Of a stretch of DNA of 64,000 nt, positions 54,624 to 63,605 are shown in pieces (within the stretch, counting starts at the first letter, position 1; each line of letters opens with the position of its first letter). The position numbers and the translations under genes are program-made. The stretch lies in assembly GCA_963814975.1 (NCBI GenBank), contig CAWFFB010000022.1, positions 186,001 through 250,000 on the forward strand, in the 5' to 3' direction. The DNA comes from CAVUXJ01 sp963814975 (GTDB lineage: Bacteria > Acidobacteriota > Vicinamibacteria > Vicinamibacterales > CAVVIG01). The notes under the pieces are model-generated. The model saw nothing but the letters and a program-made list of their open reading frames with translations. It was not told the DNA's origin and did not search any database.

Positions 54624-56449
54624 GCGGTTTCGTCGGCATCGTCAACGGCTCCGGTGCGCCCGTTGATTCGCGGCTGCTGCGGCGGCTCACAGAGTTTATG
54701 AGCTACCGCGGTCCTGATGCGCGCGAGATCTGGGTGGACGAGGCTGTCGGGTTCGGCCGCGCCCGGCTGCGAACTAAACAGGAGTCCGCGACCGACCGCC
54801 TGGCGTGCAGCCTCGACAGCAGGCTTTGGATTGTCGGCGACGTCAGACTCGACGCGCGATCGGATCTGCTCGATAGGCTTCACTGCCGCGGGCTCGAACC
54901 GGAGAGCGATCTGAAGCTGCTGCTCCGCGCCTACGACCGGTGGGGTGATGCCTGCGTCGACCATCTGCTGGGCGATTTCGCGTTCGTGATCTGGAATCGT
55001 CCATGTCAGCGCCTCTTTGGCGCGCGGGACCATTTCGGGGTCAAGCTCTTTTATTACGCCCGCTGCCGCGACTCGTTGCTCTTCAGCAACACCCTCGACT
55101 GCCTGCGCGCGCACCCCGAGATACCGGGCACGTTGAACGAGTCGGCTATCGGCGATTTTCTCCTTTTTGGCTCCAAACAGGATCCGTCCACCACGACGTT
55201 CGAGGCGATCCGCCAGCTTCCGCCGGCCCATACCTTGTCGTGGATGGCCGGAAGCGACCGAGTTCGCCGCTACTGGGCTCTTCAGCCCGGCACTGAGGTT
55301 CGCTACCGCTCGCCGACTGAATACGTCGAGCGCTTCAGCGGCCTGCTGCGCGACGCCGTGCGCGATCGACTGGAGACCGACAAGGTCGCGGTCTATATGA
55401 GTGGAGGCCTCGACTCGCCCGCGATAGCGGCGACGGCCCGCGACGTGCTCTCGGACCAGGGATCGGCGTTCGACTTACGCGCTCACACGATCGTCTGGGA
55501 CGGCCTGATACCCGACGACGAGCGAAGGTATTCCACGTTGGTGGCGCAACGGTTGAATGTCCCGATTCACCATCACGCGGCTGGCGATTACCAGATATTC
55601 CAGCGCTGGGATCAGCCCGAGGGTCGCCGGCCTGAGCCCTGGGACGATCCATTCACTGCCTTGTACACCGATGTGAACCGCGCCATCGCGCGCCACAGTC
55701 GGGTCGCGCTCACAGGATTCGATGGGGACGCACTGCTGAGCGCGAGCTGGAGGATCCATGCGGTTGCACTGCTGAAAAGTCGAAATTTCAGGCAGGTGGC
55801 CGCCGACATTCTCTGGTACCTCGCAACGGGACGGCGGTTGCCGCCGCTTGGCATTCGCAGTGCGTTGCGGCGCCGACAGAATAGCTGCGCAGTCGACGAC
55901 GAGTATCCGGCATGGCTGAACGATTCGTTCGAACGACGCCAGAATTTGCGCGACCGGTGGAGTGCGGTGACGAAGCCACCGCTGCCGCTGTCTCACTGCC
56001 GCGGCGGCGCGTACAAGATTCTCGTGTCTCCGGTCTGGACATACATTTTCGAGAACTACGACGCAGGCGTCACCGGTGTTCCCCTCGAGGTGCGGCACCC
56101 GTTGATCGACCTGCGGATCGTCCGCTTCGCGCTCTCGCTTCCTCCAGTCCCCGCCTGCGTCGACAAATGGCTGATCCGCGAGTCGACTCGCGGCGTGCTC
56201 CCCGAGAGCGTGCGGCTCCGCCCCAAGTCACCTCTCGCACAAGATCCGGTCGAGGCGCGGATTCGGCGAGGAACGGACACGGTTGCGATCGCGCCGGTTG
56301 AGGGGATCGGCGAGTACGTGAACACTCATGCCGTGAGAGCGCTTTACATCGGGCAGAACGCGGCGGTAACATGGGCACGCCTTCGTCCCCACGCGCTCAA
56401 CCGTTATCTGCACAATCTCCGAGAAGGCCCGGCGTTTTCCGTCCTCTGA
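54620..56449 (+). CDS. Lasso cyclase (asparagine-synthetase-like, McjC type)
   Basis: A 609-residue protein with an N-terminal Ntn-type domain (about 1-200, RGPD at 30-33, GARDHFGVKLFYY at 134-146) and a C-terminal synthetase domain with the ATP loop MSGGLDSPAIAATA at 250-263. In lasso clusters this enzyme adenylates the ring Asp or Glu and closes the isopeptide bond with the core N-terminus. Residue 2 is Ser instead of the Cys needed for glutamine hydrolysis, so the glutaminase is predicted inactive, as in other lasso cyclases. The precursor gene follows after 11 bases. Confidence 0.9.
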   Translation: MSGFVGIVNGSGAPVDSRLLRRLTEFMSYRGPDAREIWVDEAVGFGRARLRTKQESATDRLACSLDSRLWIVGDVRLDARSDLLDRLHCRGLEPESDLKLLLRAYDRWGDACVDHLLGDFAFVIWNRPCQRLFGARDHFGVKLFYYARCRDSLLFSNTLDCLRAHPEIPGTLNESAIGDFLLFGSKQDPSTTTFEAIRQLPPAHTLSWMAGSDRVRRYWALQPGTEVRYRSPTEYVERFSGLLRDAVRDRLETDKVAVYMSGGLDSPAIAATARDVLSDQGSAFDLRAHTIVWDGLIPDDERRYSTLVAQRLNVPIHHHAAGDYQIFQRWDQPEGRRPEPWDDPFTALYTDVNRAIARHSRVALTGFDGDALLSASWRIHAVALLKSRNFRQVAADILWYLATGRRLPPLGIRSALRRRQNSCAVDDEYPAWLNDSFERRQNLRDRWSAVTKPPLPLSHCRGGAYKILVSPVWTYIFENYDAGVTGVPLEVRHPLIDLRIVRFALSLPPVPACVDKWLIRESTRGVLPESVRLRPKSPLAQDPVEARIRRGTDTVAIAPVEGIGEYVNTHAVRALYIGQNAAVTWARLRPHALNRYLHNLREGPAFSVL

Positions 56450-56460
56450 AAGAGGGGCAC

Positions 56461-56610
56461 ATGGGCAACGAGGCGAACAGTGAAACGCCGAAGAAGCCGT
56501 ACAAGACGCCACGGTTGCTCCTGTACGGCGATGTGCGGGTCATCACGCAGGCCGCCTCGACCAGTCAAGCTAGCGACGGGGCCGGCCCGTTGATGCTGAA
56601 GACCCGTTAG
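56461..56610 (+). CDS. Lasso peptide precursor
   Basis: A 49-residue peptide with RBS AGAGGGG just before ATG 56461. The leader motif YxxPxLxxxGxxxxxT is complete: Y14, P17, L19, G23 and T29. Since Thr is normally the second-last leader residue, cleavage after Q30 is predicted. That leaves a 19-residue core, AASTSQASDGAGPLMLKTR, with Asp9 placed for a nine-membered ring to Ala1 and a ten-residue tail. Ala1 is less common than Gly1. Its place between the cyclase and tailoring genes supports the call. It has no other domain. Ring and cut site are inferred from family rules. Confidence 0.85.
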   Translation: MGNEANSETPKKPYKTPRLLLYGDVRVITQAASTSQASDGAGPLMLKTR

Positions 56611-56651
56611 GCGTACCGAGGTCCGCCTGGTCTCCCCTTTCCCACACGCTC

Positions 56652-57647
56652 GTGTTTTCTGTCTACGGACTGCGGCTCGAATCGGACCTCCACATCCCGG
56701 GCCTCGTCGCCTCGCTGGGAACCACGCGTTCAGACGTCCGGGTCCGCTTTGGCTGCGCGCCCTGGTGGCCCGAACCGGAGTCGCTGACCAACCAGACGGT
56801 CTGGTATCGCAGCCCTGACCTCGACCAGGGTCAGCCCCTCCTGACCATCTGGAACGTCGCCGGAGCCTGGCTCTGCTGGCGGTCCTGCGACGGAACCGAG
56901 TTCCTCATTCACCGCTCCACACGAGAGATCTGGGCGAGGTGGCCGTGCTCGCTTACGCTCGAAGATACCGCGACTTACCTTCTTGGTCCGGTTCTGTCGC
57001 TTGTCCTGCGCCTCAGGGGAATCACGTCTCTTCACGCGAGTGCAGTGCGCATTGGCGAGCACGCCATTGCACTCGTCGGTCCCCCGGGCGCCGGCAAATC
57101 GACGCTCGCAGCCGCCCTCGCGTTGCGTGGGCACCGAGTGCTGACCGACGATGTCGCCGCCTTGGCGGAGCAACGCGGCGAGGTCCTGATCCAGCCTGGG
57201 TACCCGCGGCTTCGGCTCTGGCCGGAATGTCCAGATGGTCCGCTGGGCTTTACGGCGTCGCTTCCAAGGCTGACGCCAAACTGGGATAAACGATATCTGC
57301 CGCTGACCGCTGGCGAGTCGTTCCAGCAGGAGGCGGTCCCGCTCGCCGCCATTTACATGCTGGAGGAGCGCACCGGCGCATCCGGAGCACCCTTCGTAAG
57401 GCCCTGTTCCCCATGCGACGGCTTTATGGGTCTGATTGCCAATATCAATGGGAAGGAACTACTGGACGATGAGCTCCGTACGTCCGAGTTTCGACTGGTG
57501 TCGCGGCTGGTCGAGAGAGTCCACGTGCGCCGTGTCACGCCGCACACCGACCCAGCCGCGCTGGGCCTTCTCTGCGACTGCGTCCTTGAAGACCTTCACA
57601 ACGTGACGTCATGTTTTGGCGGCAAGGCGTCGCGGCAACATCTCTGA
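56652..57647 (+). CDS. HPr-kinase-like protein of the lasso cluster
   Basis: A 331-residue protein with a C-terminal HPr-kinase-like domain. ITSLHASAV (about 124-132) is followed by P-loop LVGPPGAGKSTLAAAL (141-156) and LTDDVAAL (164-171), the pattern of HPrK and its relatives. Residues 1-110 are a beta-rich region found in the lasso and exosortase-associated branch. In the paeninodin cluster a related kinase phosphorylates the C-terminal Ser of the precursor; here the tail ends Lys-Thr-Arg, so Thr18 or a Ser in the ring would be the candidates. It starts with GTG 56652, 41 bases after the precursor. Confidence 0.82.
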   Translation: MFSVYGLRLESDLHIPGLVASLGTTRSDVRVRFGCAPWWPEPESLTNQTVWYRSPDLDQGQPLLTIWNVAGAWLCWRSCDGTEFLIHRSTREIWARWPCSLTLEDTATYLLGPVLSLVLRLRGITSLHASAVRIGEHAIALVGPPGAGKSTLAAALALRGHRVLTDDVAALAEQRGEVLIQPGYPRLRLWPECPDGPLGFTASLPRLTPNWDKRYLPLTAGESFQQEAVPLAAIYMLEERTGASGAPFVRPCSPCDGFMGLIANINGKELLDDELRTSEFRLVSRLVERVHVRRVTPHTDPAALGLLCDCVLEDLHNVTSCFGGKASRQHL

Positions 57648-57648
57648 C

Positions 57649-58809
57649 GTGTACACGCTTTCCGGGTACGCCAGCATGATTGCCGACCGGGTCCGCATGG
57701 ATGCGTACGCGGAGGCGCTGCGCCGCTGCGTCAAACCGGGGGCCATCGTCTTGGACCTTGGCGCCGGCCTGGGCGTGTTCGCAAGGCTCGCGTGTGAACT
57801 CGGCGCCAGCAAGGTGTACGCGGTGGACCCGGACGTTTCGATTATCGTGGCCAGGGAGATCGCTTCCGTGAGCCGCTGCGCCGATGTCATCGAATTCATC
57901 CGCGATACGTCGACCAGGATCGCATTACCACGGAAGGCCGACGTCGTCGTGTCAGACCTCCGGGGTGTGCTCCCGCTCTTCAGGCGCCACATCCCATCGA
58001 TCATCGACGCCCGACGCCGCCTGTTGGCAACAGACGGAGTCATGATCCCGTGCGCCGACACCCTCTGGCTGTCGATCGTCGACGCTCCCGAGCTGTACAA
58101 CCGCCATGTTGAACCGTGGGCCGACAGTCAGCAGCGGGCCGACTGTCAGCACAACGACGGATGCGAAGTCATTGGCCGGTACCTGGTCAACACCTGGCGC
58201 CGTTGCGAGCTTACCGTCGATCACCTCCTCGCGCCGCCGCAGTGCTGGGCCAACCTCGACTGGACCAGCATCGAAGGATCCGATGTGGGCGCGACGGTGA
58301 TTCTCAACCCTGTTCGCGCCGCAATCGTTCACGGCCTGCTCGTTTGGTTCGACACCGAGTTGGTTGAAGGCGTACGTTTGTCAAACGCGCCGGAACAGCC
58401 GCCCCTGATTTACGGCAGGGCATTTTTTCCGCTGCAGTCGCCGGTGTCAGTCGGCCCTGGTGATCGCGTGACCGTCACGTTGCAGGCCAATCTGATGAAG
58501 AACGATTATGTCTGGCGTTGGAGCACGCGCGTGACTGACGACGCGGGCCTGGAGAAAGCGGCGTTCAGCCAATCGACGTTCTTTGGCGAGCCGCTCGACC
58601 TGGAGGAGCTTCGCAAAGGGAGCGACTGCCACGTGCCGGCGCTCAATACCGATGGAGAGGTCGATTCGCTGATTCTGACCTCGATGAAGCGCGGCCTCGC
58701 CGTGAGCGCGATTGCGCGTGAGACCTCGAAGACGTTTCCGGCCGTGTACCCCGACTGGCAAGATGCGCTCGCGCGCGTCAGCGACCTCTCACGAAAATAC
58801 TCGAAGTAA
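57649..58809 (+). CDS. PRMT-like class I methyltransferase of the lasso cluster
   Basis: A 386-residue methyltransferase starting at GTG 57649, one base after the kinase stop. It begins VYTLSGYASMIADRVRMDAY, which resembles the N-terminal helix of protein arginine methyltransferases. Motif I is VLDLGAGLGVFARLA (34-48), with VYAVDPD after it and ADVVVSDLRGVLPLF as post-I. The C-terminal 200 residues are beta-rich, as the PRMT barrel is. The canonical double-E loop is not clear: SDLRG and VDAPELYN stand in its place. The precursor ends in Arg, so a peptide target is conceivable. A small duplication, GCCGAC(A/T)GTCAGCA, lies at 58120-58151. Confidence 0.78.
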   Translation: MYTLSGYASMIADRVRMDAYAEALRRCVKPGAIVLDLGAGLGVFARLACELGASKVYAVDPDVSIIVAREIASVSRCADVIEFIRDTSTRIALPRKADVVVSDLRGVLPLFRRHIPSIIDARRRLLATDGVMIPCADTLWLSIVDAPELYNRHVEPWADSQQRADCQHNDGCEVIGRYLVNTWRRCELTVDHLLAPPQCWANLDWTSIEGSDVGATVILNPVRAAIVHGLLVWFDTELVEGVRLSNAPEQPPLIYGRAFFPLQSPVSVGPGDRVTVTLQANLMKNDYVWRWSTRVTDDAGLEKAAFSQSTFFGEPLDLEELRKGSDCHVPALNTDGEVDSLILTSMKRGLAVSAIARETSKTFPAVYPDWQDALARVSDLSRKYSK

Positions 58810-58824
58810 CGACTGAGCGACCGC

Positions 58825-59994
58825 ATGAACGTCGAGTCTGACGCGGGCGCGGAGCGGCCCAGGGGACGGCAGGCCCTTTCTGTCCTGATCTCGGCGATTC
58901 AAGATCCAGCCGCGCCGGCCAGCGTGCCGTCCCCTGGGCAGGCGGGCGAGCTCTTCGACGTCGCGCTCCTCCACGAGCTTCACCTGCTCGTCGGATGGAC
59001 GTTGCGGGCCGCCGGCACGCTCGATCGATGGCCCCCGGCGTTCGCCGACGCCTTCTACGCCGCTGAGCGCGAGGCGGTTGCAGTCGATTGCGCGCGGGAG
59101 GCGGACCTGGTGCACCTGCTTGCAGCACTGGATGCAGAGGGCGTCCGCGTGATGCCTTTCAAAGGCGCAGCGCTGTCGCGCACGCATTATCCGGCGCCGC
59201 ATGTGAGACCCCGCGTCGATACGGATGTCTTGATACCGATTGAGGATCTGCCGAAGACTCATCGCATCTTCGCGGCTCTCGGATACGTTCGGCCGCCGGA
59301 AGTCTCGGGGGAGCTGGTGTCGTACCAATGCCACTACCAGAGGCGTGACCGCATCGGTATCACTCACGCCTACGACGTGCATTGGAAGATCTCGAATATT
59401 CAGAGCCTGGCGAATCGACTGAGGTTCGATGAACTCTGGGACGGACGGGTTCCGGTTCGCTCGCTCGGCTTGTCAGCGGTCACACCCGGTGGCGTCCATA
59501 CCCTGATGCTGGCGCTCGTCCACCGAGCCGGTCATCATCACGGCTCGCGCCGCCTGCTCTGGCTGTACGACCTGCACCTAATTGCGGCGGGATTGACGGC
59601 CGATGAGTGGATCACGTTGCAGGAACTGAGCGATGCTCGATCGCTTGGCGAAATCACCCGACATGGGCTTCTGGCGGCGCAAGAGTGGTTTGAGACACCG
59701 GGGGCCGACCGCCTAGTTCGCGGGACCGGCTGCCAGATCGAGGATGCGCGGATCGCTGCCGCAGCTTCGGACCGTCGCCGATGGAGGCAGGTCGACGTCT
59801 TGCGATTGGATCTGCGCGCCTTGCCCGGCTGGCGCGCCCGCGGGCGTCTGTTACGGGAGCATATGTTTCCGTCGGCGACGTACATGCGCGCACGTTATGG
59901 TGTGCGATCGAACGTCCTCGTTCCCGCCCTGTACCTGTGGCGCGTCATTCGCGGCGTGCGGAAGTGGTTCGGCGCGCGGGCTGCTGACGATTGA
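58825..59994 (+). CDS. Nucleotidyltransferase-fold protein (PF14907 type) of the lasso cluster
   Basis: A 389-residue protein of the uncharacterised nucleotidyltransferase family often found beside lasso-peptide genes. VMPFKGAALSRTHYP (109-123) and RPRVDTDVLIPIEDL (128-142) carry the acidic pair D132 and D134 expected to bind metal and nucleotide. LALVHRAGHHHGSRRLLWLYDL is a second family motif. It may transfer a nucleotide or other group to the peptide or a partner; no substrate is known to me. It ends 4 bases from the end of the converging gene, so no terminator fits between them. Confidence 0.82.
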   Translation: MNVESDAGAERPRGRQALSVLISAIQDPAAPASVPSPGQAGELFDVALLHELHLLVGWTLRAAGTLDRWPPAFADAFYAAEREAVAVDCAREADLVHLLAALDAEGVRVMPFKGAALSRTHYPAPHVRPRVDTDVLIPIEDLPKTHRIFAALGYVRPPEVSGELVSYQCHYQRRDRIGITHAYDVHWKISNIQSLANRLRFDELWDGRVPVRSLGLSAVTPGGVHTLMLALVHRAGHHHGSRRLLWLYDLHLIAAGLTADEWITLQELSDARSLGEITRHGLLAAQEWFETPGADRLVRGTGCQIEDARIAAAASDRRRWRQVDVLRLDLRALPGWRARGRLLREHMFPSATYMRARYGVRSNVLVPALYLWRVIRGVRKWFGARAADD

Positions 59995-59998
59995 CGTC

Positions 59999-61300
59999 TT
60001 AGCGGCGCCGAGCCGGCTGGTCAGACTCCTGCTCGTGGACCACAATTGCGCACAGGGCCGCAAACAGCAGTCCGTTGGCCGGGAGGCGCAGTCCGGTTTC
60101 CCAGACGCTCTGGACGAGTACGCCGACAATACCCGCTGCGGCGCCGGCCCGAATCCACACCATAGGTGTGCGGTCTTGGCTGAGACGTCGCGCCGCTGCA
60201 CGCGCGAATAAGACGGCCGCACAGATCAGGGGGACCATCAGGATCAGGCCGCCCTCAGCTGCAAACTGCAGGTAGTGATTGTGCGCCTGGTTGAAAAACA
60301 GCCGGCGGTCGCTCTGTTGATAGACGAGCATGGCAGTCGGGAACGTGCCGGCTCCGGTGCCGGTCAACGGGAAGTCGCGGATAATCGGCAGCGTTTCCCG
60401 CCAGATCTTCGAGCGGGCCCATGCCGTCGACGTACCGGGCGCCTGGGAACTCTCGAATCGGAGACCGAGCTCGACGGAGCGCGGAATGGCGACCAGAATC
60501 AGTACGAAGACCGCTGCCGTGGCGAGCAGACCCCCCCATGCGCTGGAACGGCGCGTCCGGGAGAATGCGGCAGCAAACACTCCCGCCGATATTGTGCCGA
60601 TCGCCGCTGATCGCGACAGCGAGATGATCACCGCCACGAACATCACGCCTGCCGAGCCCAGGAGCCAGACCATGCGTGTATCGATGGCGCCGGCGAACGA
60701 CCCGCGCCTCGCGCGGCCGGCGAACCGCGCGAAGATGTAACCCATCACCACCGGGAGCGCCATTACCAGCCAAGTCCCCATGTGGTTCCGATTCACGAAA
60801 GGGCCGTACGGCTGCGAGAGGGATTCCGGACTCCAGATGCCGTAGATCAGCTCCGGCGAGTACGCGCGAGCGAGGAGGGCGATGACGGAGATCACCAGCC
60901 CGCTCCACGCGACCGCCCGAACCAGCCGGCGCGCACCCTGCCCGGCACAGAGCTCAAGGGCGATCCAGAACATCGCCGCGGCCATCGTCGTCACGATTGC
61001 CGCCCGCAGAGTGAGGAGGGGATTGATCGAGAGCGAGCGCGGGCGCGGGACGTTGCCGTCGAATCTCAGCGCACGGTCGATCGCGTCGGCATTAGGCGAC
61101 AGAAAGTCCCGCCAGCCGGCCGGAAGCGGCACGGCCTGCAGGATCGTCCAGACGATGCAGCAAAGCAGGGCGATGTCGAGCGCCAGTCTCTGGCTCGTCC
61201 GCGTGGCCACCGGCGGCCGGACCAGGACGACACTGATGGCGAGCGCGATGAGAGCAGGCGCAAACGTCCAACTCTTGGCCCCACCGAACGCGACGAGCAT
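59999..61300 (-). CDS. O-antigen ligase-like (Wzy_C) membrane protein
   Basis: A membrane protein of about 430-450 residues with ten or more hydrophobic segments. It has a periplasmic loop with WSPESLSQPYGPFVNRNHMG and the later TGTGAGTFPTAMLVYQ and FNQAHNHYLQFAAEGG, which are the O-antigen ligase/polymerase core with its conserved Arg and His. In the sequence as given it is in frame with the upstream Wzz/BY-kinase, forming one 1199-codon frame (59999-63598). I treat it as separate because a stop for the kinase appears in another frame at 61341-61343. The first clear ATG is at 61300; an upstream start near 61350 is possible. Confidence 0.8.
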   Translation of the reverse strand: MLVAFGGAKSWTFAPALIALAISVVLVRPPVATRTSQRLALDIALLCCIVWTILQAVPLPAGWRDFLSPNADAIDRALRFDGNVPRPRSLSINPLLTLRAAIVTTMAAAMFWIALELCAGQGARRLVRAVAWSGLVISVIALLARAYSPELIYGIWSPESLSQPYGPFVNRNHMGTWLVMALPVVMGYIFARFAGRARRGSFAGAIDTRMVWLLGSAGVMFVAVIISLSRSAAIGTISAGVFAAAFSRTRRSSAWGGLLATAAVFVLILVAIPRSVELGLRFESSQAPGTSTAWARSKIWRETLPIIRDFPLTGTGAGTFPTAMLVYQQSDRRLFFNQAHNHYLQFAAEGGLILMVPLICAAVLFARAAARRLSQDRTPMVWIRAGAAAGIVGVLVQSVWETGLRLPANGLLFAALCAIVVHEQESDQPARRR

Positions 61301-61340
61301 CCAGATACTCGTCGCGGCGGCGAGCGGACCGGCGAAGGTG

Positions 61341-63598
61341 TTAGACCGCCTGTGCGTAATAGTTCTTGGTACCTGGTGGCCGTAGTAGCGCGAATAGTAG
61401 TACTTGTTGCGCTGGAAATCGACCTTGTTCAGAACGACGGCCACCTGTTTCGGCCGGGCCGACATGATCGTCGCGACCGCGCGCTCCGCCAGACGGCGCC
61501 GCGTCATCTCGGCGCCGATGACGAAGACGACCCCGGAGACGAGCGGGGCAACGACAACCGCGTCAGTAACCGCAAGGACCGGCGGCGTATCGATGATGAT
61601 CCAGTCGAATGGGCCGTGGGCCAGGTTCGTGAGCAGCGTCTTCATTCGCTCCGAGGTGAGCAGCTCTGAGGGATTCGGCGGAACCTTGCCGGCCGTGATG
61701 GCCAAGAGGTTGGGATCCACCGTCCGCTGGATGACGTCGCGAACGCGCGCCTGGCCAACCAGTACCTGGGAAAGGCCGCGATCGTTCGTGAGGCGAAGCG
61801 GCCGATGTAAGCCCGGTCGTCGCATGTCGGCATCGATGACCAGCACGCGGGCGCCACCGTAGGCCAGCGCCATCGCCATGTTGACGGCGGTTGTCGTCTT
61901 GCCTTCGAGGGGCTGGGCACTCGTGAAGAGCACGACCTTCGTCCCCGCCGGCTCGTACTGCGAGAGTAGCGCCGTGCGGAGCGAGCGGAAGGCTTCGCCA
62001 AAATCGTGAGGTACATGCGACGACGCCAGCAGCGGATACTTGTCGCCGCGCACCGAGGGCACCAGGCCGAGGAACGGCACGTTCAGGTGCCGGGCGACGT
62101 CCTCCGGCGTCTTGATCGTGTCGTTGATGTAGTCGAGCATGAACGGCACGGCGACCGCCAGGACAAGGCCGAACGCGACGCCGAGCGGCCACGACTTCTG
62201 GCCCTCGCCGTCCGGGCTCTTCGGTACTTCCGCGTTGTCGACCAGCCGCACGTTGTTCGCCCGGCTGTTGCTCGATACGCGGAGTTCGTTTTCGCGCTGC
62301 AGCAGCGATTGATGGACCTGGCGGTTGCTGTTCGCTTCGCGCTCCAACAGGTTGTAGTTGACGCTCTTCTTGCTCAGGTCCTGCGCGTCAGCCTTGGCCG
62401 CATTCAAGTTCTGGGCATAGGTCTGCTCTTCGAGCACGGTCGTGTCGTACTCGTTCTTGATCGCCTGGGCGGCGCGGCTGACCTCGAGCAGATAGACGCG
62501 CTCCGCTTCCTGTACGTTCGCAGCCGCTTTCAGGAGGTCAGGATGTCGGTCACCGTATCGCTGCGCGAGGCGCACGTGCTCGGCTTGCATTTCCTGCACG
62601 CGCGCCTGCGCGACCGCCACCTGCGCGTTCTGGGCGATGGCTGACGCCCTTCCGAGCTCCGCGGGCGATAGACCCTTGATTTGGCTGTAGAGAACTTCCT
62701 TCTGAGCCTTCCGCGTCTTCGCTCCGACGACGTCGTCGTTCAGCTTGTTCAGCCGTGACAACACGATGTTCTGCTTGTCGTCTAGCGACAACGCATTCTG
62801 TTTGTCGCGATAATCAGCCAGGGCAGCCTCGGTTGCCTGAACCTTTTTCTGCTGGGTCGCCAGCTCACCGGCCAGCCACTGCAGCATATTGTCCGTGCTC
62901 TGCAGCTTGAGCTCGAGGTTCTGCGAGACGTACTCCTGAGCCAGCGCGTTTGCGGCCCGCGCCGCGAACTGCGGATCGGTGGACTGGAACGACACGTCGA
63001 CCAGACGAGTGCCGCGAGCAGGCTCGACGCCGAGGCGCGAGATGAAGGCGTCGATGAGCGCCGACTCGTCGGGAGTTTCACCCGCCGCGGGTTCCTGCAC
63101 GACCGGCGAACTGGTTCTGAAACGTGCGCGCGCGCGCGCGGCGAAGGCGCCCACGATCGTACGCCAGGTACGGGCCGATGGCGCCGTGCCGTTGAACTCG
63201 GGAATCGTGTGCAGCTGGAGCTTTCCGACGACTCGCCGCGCCAGGTCACGCCCCTGAAGAATCTTGTACTGTGTGTTGTAATACGGCTCAGGGTCTTCGT
63301 AGTACTGCTGCGAGTCAGTGGCGTTGAGGCCGGCAATCGCGGTTGAACGCTCGCTTTCGATCAGGATCCGCGCATGTGCCCGGTATATCGGGACCGCGGT
63401 CGAGCTCTGAATGATGACCGCGAGCGTTGTGAGGATGAACACGCTGATCGCGATCGCGCGGTACCGGTACAGTACCACCACGCGATCGAGGAGGTGGATA
63501 TTGCTTTCAACAGGATTGGGGCCGGCGCGAGCCGGGGTCGACCCTGTCGTCTTGGACCGACCGTCCGATGTCACTGGTTGATGGCTGCCGCTACTCAT
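61341..63598 (-). CDS. Wzz/GumC-type chain-length protein fused to BY-kinase
   Basis: A polysaccharide co-polymerase and tyrosine autokinase of about 750 residues. Transmembrane helices lie at about 48-64 and 471-490, flanking a long coiled coil (about 220-430). The kinase has Walker A AQPLEGKTTTAVN (561-573), Walker A' VLVIDADMRRPG (585-596) and Walker B WIIIDTPP (666-673). The tyrosine-rich tail KYYYSRYYGHQ starts at 732. After it, a one-base shift near 61368 gives KNYYAQAV and a stop at 61341, a typical end; as given, the frame instead runs on into the ligase. It controls polymer length with the Wza-like protein at 18.2 kb. Confidence 0.85.
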
Positions 63599-63605
63599 GT
63601 TGCTG

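Noticed and set aside
63120..63145. GC dinucleotide run as a regulatory or Z-DNA element
   Set aside because: It encodes alternating Arg-Ala codons within the Wzz domain; a similar run at 36750 is also coding.
59999..63598. A genuine Wzz-kinase-ligase fusion
   Set aside because: A typical kinase ending and stop appear after a one-base correction; kept only as a finding to test.
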